From positions 2,507,226-2,571,225 of the forward strand of contig KL647288.1 of NCBI GenBank assembly GCA_000727475.1: a DNA stretch of 64,000 nt, given 5' to 3'. Made by a program: the position numbers and the translations under genes. Position 1 is the first letter of the stretch. Each line of letters starts with the position of its first letter. This document shows, one piece after another, positions 11,746 through 20,699 of this stretch. This stretch comes from Sarcocystis neurona. Taxonomy: Eukaryota; Apicomplexa; Conoidasida; Eucoccidiorida; Sarcocystidae. The notes beneath the pieces were generated by a model. It made no database searches and was not told where the DNA came from. It worked only from the letters and a program-made list of their open reading frames with translations.

Positions 11746-12392
11746 GGGGGAATTTGCCTGTGTACCTGTGTATATATTTCATGTATTTATGTGCGTATGT
11801 GTGTATGCCTGTGTGTCTGTATGTATGTTTATGTGTGTGTATGTGTGTGCGTGTGTGTGTGTTTGCAAGCGTATACAAGTACATATTTGTATATACATAC
11901 CTATACATATAAACACAAAACATACATAAATATATATATATATACAATATGCTATATAGTACAGATATGTACATCCTGTGTGTAGAGTTTCTATAGAAAA
12001 AGGTACACTTATCCGTACGTATGCTTCCCAAGAAAAAGTGAAAACGCTGCAGGTATAAAGGTGAATACTTGTGGGCAATGTAGATTTAAATATGCGTTGT
12101 CGAGTTGCTCCTCCCCACGGCCGCGTACACGTAGATGCGTGTATGTCTCTGTAGGTATCCATACCGTAGAATATGTGCTGATACGCCAATATATCTGTAT
12201 GTTAACGCACCCCGTACGTATCCCTCCGTGTACCTCTGCATTATTCCACACGCTTGTATATGTATTTTTATACAGCCGTGTGTACACGTGTACGTATCTG
12301 CACCATTAAACATACACTACATACAACTTTTGTCAGTTCGTGTGTAGTGACGACAGAAAAGAAGCTCCATCCTGCTCTTCTTCAAGTGAGCA
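10084..12392. other. Microsatellites and unassigned unique sequence
   Basis: 10.1-10.8 kb is GTATGT/CA-rich. 10.8-11.65 kb is unique-looking without tandem repeats. 11.65-12.35 kb returns to TA/GA/GT repeats, including a (TA)n(GA)n junction at about 11703-11745. The only non-trivial frame is the small minus-strand ORF at 10896-11192. Confidence 0.5.
10896..11192 (-). CDS. Small ORF with hydrophobic N terminus, 98 codons
   Basis: The predicted peptide begins MLRSVLFLIFLVPHSSLL, a plausible signal peptide or anchor, followed by a hydrophilic, repeat-free remainder with several Asp, Glu and Arg residues. There is no recognisable domain. It lies in one of the few unique-sequence patches of this part of the window. 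It could be a first exon, a short secreted protein or chance. Confidence 0.2.
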   Translation of the reverse strand: MLRSVLFLIFLVPHSSLLHSPPLPNCLPPRHRLQLVEDRKRLPCDVHDEVRSWNIRTPETQCSYAASAHAFVGGGDLPPSRVLPKVPANDFNFQELTS

Positions 12393-13088
12393 GTGCACTG
12401 CTCCGCAGGAGCAATATTTGTCTCAAAGGAGTCGGATGCTAAAAAGAGAGGCGGAGGAAGTGGTGGTTTAACACGGAACCATTTTCCATGCTCTCTCAAA
12501 GAAAGCAAGATTGTTTCTTCCTTTGTACACACAAGAAGTGAACTGCTGAGTACGGAGCAACGGCCCCGCCGTCCTCGACAGACTAGAAAGATAAGAAAAT
12601 CGGCAAGCGTGTTTTCGTCGGCCAGAAGGAACATCGAGCGCCATGCTCTCTTTGGCAAAGTGGCAAGGCGGAAAGACGAAAAAAAAAAACCATTCCCCCC
12701 CCTTGTTTCTTCCCTGCGACGAAGAAGGAGCCGGGAAGAATCCGATGGGCAGGCAGGCTGCCACAGCTCCTTTGCACTTGTATTTCTTGCAACTTATTCC
12801 GTTGTACGTACACCCAAAAGCACCTTGCATATCGGCGTCTCTGAGAGATGCCACCTGTATGCTGGAGAATCCATCCCTCTCCCCTCTGCTCTCTTTCTCA
12901 CCCACGTATATCTCTTTCTATACATATGCGTGCATACGTATGTAATGACACTCGACATGCATACGTCTATTCCCGTGTTCATCTGTCACTTACGCAGCTG
13001 CTTATTCCGAAGATACGTAGACACACACGGCACACGGATCCGCCACTGTATCTTCGTTTACTTCTTTTCTATATTTATGCTGTATTAA
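12393..13088 (+). CDS. Weak Lys/Arg-rich plus-strand ORF
   Basis: A 231-codon frame contains basic, repeat-free stretches (for example RPRRPRQTRKIRKSASVF and KVARRKDEKKKPF) before running into TA/GT microsatellite DNA. Two minus-strand frames are also open here, so the strand is unresolved. It lies just downstream of the 3' end of the Rpp21-like minus-strand gene. No family is recognised. Confidence 0.18.
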   Translation: MHCSAGAIFVSKESDAKKRGGGSGGLTRNHFPCSLKESKIVSSFVHTRSELLSTEQRPRRPRQTRKIRKSASVFSSARRNIERHALFGKVARRKDEKKKPFPPLVSSLRRRRSREESDGQAGCHSSFALVFLATYSVVRTPKSTLHIGVSERCHLYAGESIPLPSALFLTHVYLFLYICVHTYVMTLDMHTSIPVFICHLRSCLFRRYVDTHGTRIRHCIFVYFFSIFMLY

Positions 13089-13186
13089 ACCTTCGTAAAC
13101 GTACACAAATGGATCGGTATGGGACGCGCAAACGCCACGCCTTTACCGACGCTTCTGCGTTGTCATATTCACGCGCATGCAAAAGA

Positions 13187-16100
13187 CTAAGTAATAGCTG
13201 CATGAAGATCGGACGAACCGGGTGGCCCGCATCCTCTTCTTCGCCGACTTCCACAAACAAAACATGTCACTTCAACAAAGTATTCAAACAAATTTTCGGT
13301 GCTGCAGCTGCCGTTTTTAGCTGCTGTTCCTGCTACTCTTTTCCCACATGTTAGAGAAAAAGAACCAGGCTCTGCAGCAACGCTGTCAAATGCAGCATGA
13401 GCAGCAACACCAGCAGCACCATGGGGAGCCGTCGCAGCAGAAGAAGCGACACGAGACGCAACGACAGCGGCAGAAGTACCTGTAGCAGAAGCAGCAGCAG
13501 CTGCTGCAGGAGGAGCTGCACGAGAAAACGCAGGAGCGGCAGTAGCAGAACCAGTCGCGGGAAGGCGAGGAAACTGAGTCGCTGCAGCAGGAGCAGCAGC
13601 TGCAGAGGCTGGCTCGAGAGTATTTGCGACTGAAGCAGCAGCGGTAGAAGCAGCAGCGGTAGGAGCAGTAGCGGTAGGAGCAGTAGCGGTAGAAGCAGCA
13701 AGAGTGAAGGCAGCAGCAGGAGAGGCAGCAGCAGCCGACGCAGCAGCAGCCGAAGCAGCAGCAGTAGAAGCAGCAGAAGAAGGAACAGCACCTGCAGCAG
13801 CAGGGGCTGCTACCGAATGGTGGGCTGCTGCAATATTAGCAGACAACGCACAGCTGTCTTTTCTTACGAGGCGCGCACGTGTTTGTTGCCGAATACCGCT
13901 TGCACCTGCGTCTCCTGTTCTCGTTAATTCTTGCCGGTCAGCCGCCGCAGTCCTGCTGCTGCGCTGCTGCTCGGTGGTCCTGACGCTTCTCGGCACGTGT
14001 CGCGCTTCGCTTCTGGTGCCAGCAACATATAAAGAGACACTGCTACCGGTGTTGCTGCTCCTGCTGGTGGTGAATGTGACGGTGCCTTTGCCGCTCACGT
14101 TGCTGTTGCCGGCACTTTTGTTGCGCCTGTCGTTGCTGCTGCTGCTGTTGCCGTTGCTGCCTTTGCCGCGGACGTTGCTGTTGCCGGTACTGTTGCCGCT
14201 CACGTTGCTGTTGCCGGCACTGTTGCCACTGCTGTTGCTGTTGCTGCCGCTGCTTCTGCCGGGGCTGGCTGCGTTGCTGTCGTTACCGCTTGTGTTCCCG
14301 TTGCTCGCACTGTTGCTGCTGCTGCTGGAGAGGAGAGGAACATCATTTCTGCTGTCAGGTGACGAAAAGAAAGTAAGCCTTTTCGTGTGTAGTTTTCTTC
14401 CTCTGCCTCCCCTTCGCGTCCTCCGTCGTCTTCGTACATCGTCTGAAATCGAACCTCGCATCATTGCGACACACACTCACACACACACACACATATACGC
14501 ATACACACGGCACTGTATCCGCATCTACATATATATTTGTACTGCTACGTGTAGTAATATATAAGCATATATACACATTTACACATAGATAACATTCCAC
14601 GTCTACAGAAATACGTACACCAACATAGAGAGGGATATGTATGAATATACACACGTACACACAAGGGGCTACGCCTCTGTGTATGTAGATAAGTGTGCAC
14701 ATACATATATACACATATATATATATATATGCATGTGAATAACAGCTAATGTATCTTCGTATAGAACTCCTTGCAACAGTACGCTGGCAGTCTGTTTGAG
14801 TCAGGCATGTACACGTCAGACACGTACGCAAGCGATTCTGAGAGCACATAGAGTACGGCTGCCTACTGCGCCCTCGTACTATACATGCACATACACCTAT
14901 GTATATGTGTATATCTGAGGAGAGAGACGGAGACGGAGAGAAACGAAATAGAGAGGTGGGTCAGCTTCTAGGCGGGCGCGTGTGAGCCACAGAGGCAGGT
15001 GGAACTGGACACGTGTACGTATATAAGTGTATGCAGAGAGAGCGCGCAAAACAAAGTGATATGTCGTTATATGTGTATGTATACACGTGCATGCACCATT
15101 CAGACACATGCGTGAAAGATAAGCAGAAAGCCACCCCCTACAAGGTTTGCGCAGAGGAACTCCAAAGAGAAGCGCTGTACAGAAGATATTACTTCCTGAG
15201 GGACGCACACAAAAGGAGAAAAGCCTAACATGCACTACCTTCTATAAAACAGCCAGCTGTCACCGCGGCACGCAGAGATTCACCAGTTCACGAGAAGTGT
15301 TGCAGAAGGGGAAAGCGAGACTACTGCTGCATGAAAAATTCCACACACTTTGAGATGCTGCTGGGACCCCGCTCAAGTGCTGCTCCTCTCCTGCTGCTTC
15401 CAGTTTTGCTAAGCACAGCGCTGTGGCGGCACCTCCTGCAGCGGCTCCCGCTGTTGCCGGTGATCACATGTGGTGGGGACGTGCTGCTGCTTGTTTCGTT
15501 GCTGCTGCTGCTGGACGCATTACTGCCGCTGCTTTTGGGTGCACTGCTGCCGCTGCTACTGGACCTGCAATTGCTGCTACTGTTGTCCCTCCCTCAGTGC
15601 CGCGCGCTGCCGTTAGCTTACACATGCTCTGCCTTCTCCTGGTACTACAGACACTGTCGCTGCTGCTCCTGAAGCGCTACTGCTGCTGCTGCTGCTGGTA
15701 AAGCGCTGCTGCTGCTGGTAAATTGCTGCTGGTGAACTGCTGCTGCTGCTGCCGCTGGCGAAACGCTGGCGCTGCTGCCGATCCAATTTCACAGTCCAAA
15801 TCTCTCACCTGTGGGCCAGCGGGCGGAACAATCCGGGGCAGGCAACAGGCGCGTGTGTCTTCTTTCCCCTTCGTCGAGCTGCATTCGCTGTCTTGCTGCA
15901 GACGCCTGTTGCCGCTGTGGCTGCTGCTGTCGCTGTTGTCGTGGCAGCAACTGATGCGGTGGTTCTTCGTGTTCTTGTTCTTCTTCTTCTCCTTGTTGCC
16001 GTTCCTGCTGCTGCCGTTCTTGCTGCTTATGATGTAGCCGGAGCAGCTGCTGCTGTTGCTGGTCAGCCGTCTCTGGCTGGTGTTGCTGCTGTTGGAGATG

Positions 16101-16499
16101 CTGCTGTTGCTGCTGCTTTCTCTGTGGCTGCTCTGTGTTTTTCTTGGACTTTCTTCTGTGTGTGCTGCTGCTTCCGGGGAGAGAAACTTTCTGTTGCAGG
16201 ACGCGAACGGAGGAACTCCACGGCAAATAGACGGAAAAGCAGCTTCTGCACGCACTCCATTTAATGTCAGGGTGCATGCGGAGCGAGTGCTTCAGGCAGA
16301 CAGAGTGAGCGTCATGCAGCAGCTGTCGCGAGAGCGTGGGGCAGCAGGCTGCGTATGACGCGGCAGCCTGCAATAGGAAGGTCACGTGTTCTTCTGTTTG
16401 ATTTGCCCGACCCCAGAAACGCACCTCTCTGTTCTCTGTTTCTCTTGCTTCGCCCTCACTGGGTTCTTCTCCCACGACAGAAGAAAGTAAGAAAGCCAT
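13187..16499 (-). CDS. RNase P/MRP subunit Rpp21/Rpr2-like protein (two exons)
   Basis: Likely a protein subunit of nuclear RNase P or RNase MRP, which process tRNA 5' ends and pre-rRNA. Exons on the minus strand: 16499-15809 (donor GTGAGA, phase 1) and 13320-13187 (acceptor after AACAGCAG, phase 1, stop TAG), joining to 274 residues. Residues 37-53 (EHVTFLLQAAASYA) match the family's FLYQAA-type first helix. Residues 84-87 (CRSC, followed by a VYLPWSSSVRV strand) match the first zinc knuckle. Residues 246-257 (VEVTCFVCGSRR) match the second, with C250 and C253. The family usually has about 25-35 residues between the knuckles; here there are about 160, mostly Gln/Glu/Arg. Human and archaeal proteins are about 110-155 residues. 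The 2.5-kb intron carries CTG- and CAG-type repeats; its minus-strand Ser/Asn and Ala frames could be additional coding sequence. The start ATG at 16499 is the nearest one upstream of the domain. Alternative: another Rpr2-domain zinc protein. Confidence 0.68.
13390..13800. repeat. CAG/GCA-rich block inside the Rpp21-like gene
   Basis: On the plus strand the block is CAG/GCAGTAG-rich; on the gene's minus strand it is GCT/CTG and one frame reads nearly pure Ala with Ser, Thr and Pro. It ends just before the acceptor of exon 2. A GCT-rich, Ala-open intron end is also seen in intron 3 of the M16 peptidase gene, so I read it as intronic. Confidence 0.6.
13930..14340. repeat. CTG/TTGCCG-type minisatellite (minus strand: Gly-Asn-Ser units)
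   Basis: Imperfect units of GTTGCTGTTGCCGGCACT type repeat across about 400 bases. On the minus strand they encode GNSNVSGNS-like repeats in an open frame. The block lies within the long intron assigned to the Rpp21-like gene but could be an extra coding exon, since CAG/AGC lies on the gene's sense strand here as in proven exons. Confidence 0.6.
15355..15780. repeat. CTG/GCT-rich repeat block
   Basis: Degenerate CTG/GCT units on the plus strand (CAG on the minus strand), within the intron assigned to the Rpp21-like gene and directly after the donor of exon 1. Minus-strand frames read polyGln and Ala; plus-strand frames read poly-Leu. Confidence 0.6.
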
Positions 16500-17033
16500 A
16501 TCGAAGTGTGCTAGAAAAAAAAGAAAATGGAAAATCCAACGAAGAGAAAAGAGTGACACATCCACGGTCAAACCGAGGGCGCCGCGAAATGTACGCGCGG
16601 CGTGGGAGGAGTGCAACAGAGTGAGTCGGGTGTAAGTGAACTTGGAGAGTCACAAGGAATGGAGGACGTACATATTTACGCAAAAACAAGCAGGGGATGT
16701 AGATAGGGAGAAGACGACACGTGCAGCGTAAAGTACGCTACGTGAAGTGACAGAAGAGGAAGTTCGCACGGATAGGAATACAGAAGAAGAGAGAAGTTGA
16801 AAAAGGAGGCGTACGTTTCACTCTTAGGGCCGATATGCTTATGCAGAGAAGAAGACCAAGCATGTGTGCGACGTTCTACATATGAAGAAAAAGAAACTGC
16901 ATGAAGAAAAAGCAACTGCATGAAGCTTCGAAAAAAATGACATAAAAGACTTCTTTTTGAAAAGCCGCAAGCCTGTTTTCACTAGTTGGTCACCTGGAAA
17001 TTTGTACGCACCTTATGTTCTCCTTTCGTACGT

Positions 17034-17047
17034 GGTGTACGTACACC
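17034..17047. promoter_or_regulatory. Perfect 14-bp palindrome GGTGTACGTACACC
   Basis: This is the perfect form of a palindrome that recurs in near-perfect form at 12801, 17244, 20595, 32347, 32756, 43570 and 60163 in this window. The copy lies about 540 bases upstream of the proposed start of the minus-strand Rpp21-like gene. Whether it is a factor-binding site or simply a dispersed repeat is not known. Confidence 0.4.
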
Positions 17048-18631
17048 GCGCAACAGCCGGATGTCGAGACTAGATACACCGCAGGGAGAATGTAAAGAAA
17101 CTTCGCAGCCTTCTACGCACTGAAAGATTCAATACTTCAAGAGGCTCACGTTGGCTAAAAATGTCCTTGCAACCGATAAAATCATCTGCTCCAGAAACTG
17201 CATTGTCCAGTGATGTTTGGACGGGTGTTTTGTACACTTTTACAGTGTACGTACACGTACACCCGAATCGCAGGTAAGTACACTTGCGAATCAATGAAAC
17301 GAAAAAATGTGACAAGCACTGAAATGGTACGGACGAAGTAAGCAACAACAGAAATGTTTTGCGGGCAAACTCGTCAACTTCTCTCGGGCAAAAGGGAAAG
17401 TTGCGCGGGAGCGCTGACGGGGTGTCTGTTCCCCACCGCGACTCCGCGGCGGGAGCAGCGACAGCCGTACAGTAGGATATTTGGGGGTAAACGGATCCGC
17501 ACGAAAAGAAGGTATATTATTCTTGAAACAAGGGGGCAGTCCCAATACTCATTCTACGGAAGCGAGGAGCCGCACAGAAGGGAAACACGGATCTGAAGAG
17601 ACGGCACGGTGCAGAAGGGCACCGTCTGTACAAATAGAAGAGTTCTGTAAGGGAGGTGTTGAAATGTTGGAGCATTTAATGGTAAACCTGGTCAGGAATA
17701 CGGTTTTCTTGTCAGGAGTAACATCAGAACAAACATGATCCTGCGATACCAGGGCAGTTGTAGCAACTGTGTGGCAGAAGAGTCAGAGCCGGCTTCTCCG
17801 AAGCGTAATAATAGAGCTGCTCAGCAGCAGAGGAGGAGAAGGAGAAGAGATTCGGGAAGAATAGGGTGCAGAATGAAAGTGGACAGACGTGAATTAACTA
17901 GAAGAAGCATGGAAGGAGAGAACCGGTGAAAGAAACACGGAAAATGGAAAGGGAAGCAAAGAAGGATAGGAGAGGAGGAGGAGAAGGAGAGGGAGAAAAC
18001 CAAAAGTGAAATTAGCACTGTTTCAGCAGCACTGAGGAAAATCAAGAAACCGTAGTAGTCCACTGACATGTAGACGAACACCTTTATCTACATAGACATC
18101 TATCTATTTAGACCTGTCTGTAAATATGGGCATTCTGTGTCCCTGCGATACATCCACTTCATACGCATCTCTCTGTGGAATTCTACTACGAAATCTTTAC
18201 TAGTGTGAAGTGTGTTCACGTGCTGCTCGAAGTGACCACCGTACATCTTCGCTCGTGTTCGAGTGTGTGATGCAAATTTGCCGAAGAGAGAAATCCTTAT
18301 TACATGTATCCATGTCTTCGCCGGCTACAATTACACACACGCGTGCTGGGAAGGGACATTCTAGTTCTCCGCGGTTCTGATAAAACAGATTTTTCTTATT
18401 AGCCCTGCTGCGGTGCTGTGCTGCGCGTGCATGTGCGTTTTGATAGTAGTCTGCATGCGCAGACCTTGCAAACCTGAAGTACGTGCGATTCCGCCTGTAT
18501 CGCGGACACGCTTCTTCAGTGATCGTCCACTGTACCTATTCGTCTAAGTTTCAGAAGGATTCTCTACGCGCACCTGTATATACTGGGGTACATACAGGTT
18601 ATTGTACATCACCAGTACCTAAATATGTGCG

Positions 18632-18693
18632 TACTAACGGATATTTATACATTACTAGACACCAGGATACATACTAACGGATATTTATACATT
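18632..18693. repeat. 22-bp direct repeat, 40-bp spacing
   Basis: An identical 22-base word beginning TACTAACGGATATTTATAC occurs at 18632-18653 and 18672-18693. It is surrounded by unique sequence. Confidence 0.8.
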
Positions 18694-19489
18694 TCGTTCT
18701 CTCTAAAAATGTGTAACAAGCCTTCGAAACCAACAGATGGAGTGCCACGGAGGAGACGGCTTGATCTGAGCAGAAACTGTCAGAAAAGCTGAACTCTCGC
18801 CCTAGCACTTCCTGCATTTCGTTTCGCCTGCCAGTTCCAAACATGTAACTCTTCTCTCGTTGCGGATCACTTCTGTTTTTTCCTCTGTTTCTCTTCTCTG
18901 CCTCTCCACCGTACTCTCTGCGTCGTCCTTCTCCTTTGGTCCGTTATCTGCCCCTCTACAATGCACACTGTCTCATTCTCTGTTTATTTCTGGGTAATGT
19001 TCTTAAGACAATCTCTCCATTTGTCCACATGTACAGACATACTCACGTAGAGAGAGAAAGGGGGAGAAGATTTGTAGTTGAAGCATCTAGACGCGTTTCC
19101 GCACGGCCGCGAACCTATATCTAGACGCACGACAAAATTACGGCAGGTGAGCACCCGAGACGCTCTGCGTGCACGTATGGAAGTCATCCTCTACATGTAT
19201 GTAGATACAGATAGACACGTGCACATACCTGAACTAATAGAAGCATGTTTTTGTGTATGTATATATATATATATATATATACACTGTAGCTGCGTGTATA
19301 TATATATATATGTGTAAGAGGAGGTGCACATGTATTCAGGATGGATAATATGTTTCCGCTATTTGATTTGAGAAGAAGGATATGGAGGACGCGCAGCGCA
19401 TGCGTGAAAACTCGATTTGCTTTGAATTTAGGACAGAACAAAGAAGGTGGAAAACGCAGTGTCTTTTTCTTGTTCTTCCTTTCGCGCTT

Positions 19490-20468
19490 CTGAAGAAGTC
19501 AACTTCCTTCCCATTGTGCCTTTTTTTTCCCTTTATCGGTGTCACTCCGTTTTACACATTTTGCTTGCCTTCTGTTTCCGTCTCTCCCGTCCTTTTCTGC
19601 ATCATCGTGGGGTCGCCTTCATATTCCTTCTGTGACGGCCTCTATGTGTTTCGTTATCCTCTCTCCTCATATATTGGTCATCTTCTTATCCTTCTACTTT
19701 CGTCTCTGAAAATTCTCCTCCGCGTGCCGACTAAATTTGCCATCTTTTTTCTACTTCGTGTCACCGCGTTCATCCGTCCTTCTCGTGTGTCTTCTCTGCT
19801 TCTCTGTGTGAAATCTTTTCCTCCACCGCGTCCTTTGTTCGTTCGCTGTGCAACTTTCTTCATTTGCTCTTTTTCTCCTGTTCCCTGCCATTTCCTCTTC
19901 TGCCTGCTCTTTCGTGCTCCCTTCTCTGTCCTTCCGTTCCTCCTTCCTTTCCTCGTATTATGCTTTCCTCTCATCCCTCTACCCCGTCTCTGTCTTTTTT
20001 TGTCAAATATACTCGTGGTTCACGAATCGCCACGTTCTCCTGCATTTCTTGTCTTCCGACTCGTTTTCCTACATTTCACTTTCTTCCTTGCCTTCCTGGC
20101 TTTATTTTCTCCTCCTCTTGTTTCTCTTCTTAGAGTTTACCTTTTTCCTTCTTTCTTTTCTGCCCTTCCTCTCTTACAACCCCCTTCTTGTTTCTCGCTT
20201 TCTTTGTCTCCTTTTTCTATCCGTGCCAGTCCCTTCTTTTGTGTTTGTTTTACTCGGCGTCCTTACTTGTTTCCGTCTTCCTGCTTCCTAAATATCCCCC
20301 CTCTACCCCCTTCCCCCAGCCCCCCCATCTTCCGTCTTACCGACTGTTCTCTGTTTCTCACTTCCTCTGTCTCTCTCTCGCTGCCCTGCTCTGCTGCTTC
20401 TGCCGTTCCGGTGTCTGTACACTACGTAAAAGCAACTTTCCGCTCTCTTACACGTGTTCGCTCTCCAG
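19490..20468 (+). repeat. 1-kb polypyrimidine tract ending at a candidate acceptor
   Basis: Nearly a kilobase of C/T-dominated sequence on the plus strand ends in TCTCCAG at 20462-20468. The long plus-strand open frame across it (364 codons, Leu/Phe/Ser/Pro) is explained by composition: stop codons need purines. It probably forms the 3' part of a plus-strand intron. Confidence 0.6.
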
Positions 20469-20596
20469 GAAAATGAACGAGTCTTCTTCTCGGGGACTTC
20501 TCTTCCGTGCGGATCCTGCTGGGGGAGAAGAAGGAGCAGGAGCAACACCCAGCACTTTCCACGCTTCTCTGGACGCCGTCTACCTCCTCCTTCGGG
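20469..20596 (+). CDS. Candidate exon after the 1-kb pyrimidine tract
   Basis: After TCTCCAG one frame reads KMNESSSRGLLFRADPAGG and then FHASLDAVYLLLR, up to a possible donor GTGTAC that is part of the 14-bp palindrome. The mixed composition and flanking signals suggest an exon. It is on the same strand as, and 2.7 kb upstream of, the Pop5-like exons. The hydrophobic DAVYLLLRV stretch could correspond to the missing first strand of that protein, but this is speculation. Two other frames are open too. Confidence 0.28.
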
Positions 20597-20699
20597 TGTA
20601 CGTACACAACAGAGCTCGTGCGACTGCCGTTGCTCCTTTTCAAACAAGTCTCCAACATTATTACCACCACCCCACCTTCTACGCACAGAGACATCTCCA

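Larger units (their letters stand above)
16500..19489. other. Unassigned region upstream of the Rpp21-like gene
   Basis: 16.5-18.5 kb has few microsatellites. A minus-strand frame at 17070-17348 (with SLDNAVSGADDFIGCKD) and competing frames at 17.3-17.6 kb look non-repetitive but are unrecognised. 18.58-18.70 kb has a short direct repeat; 19.2-19.32 kb is TA-rich. The promoter of the Rpp21-like gene must lie here but shows no motif I can name. Confidence 0.45.

Noticed and set aside
19382..20476. 364-codon plus-strand ORF rich in Phe, Leu, Ser and Pro
   Set aside because: The DNA is almost pure C/T, which cannot form stop codons, and the peptide has no domain. Read as an intron pyrimidine tract.
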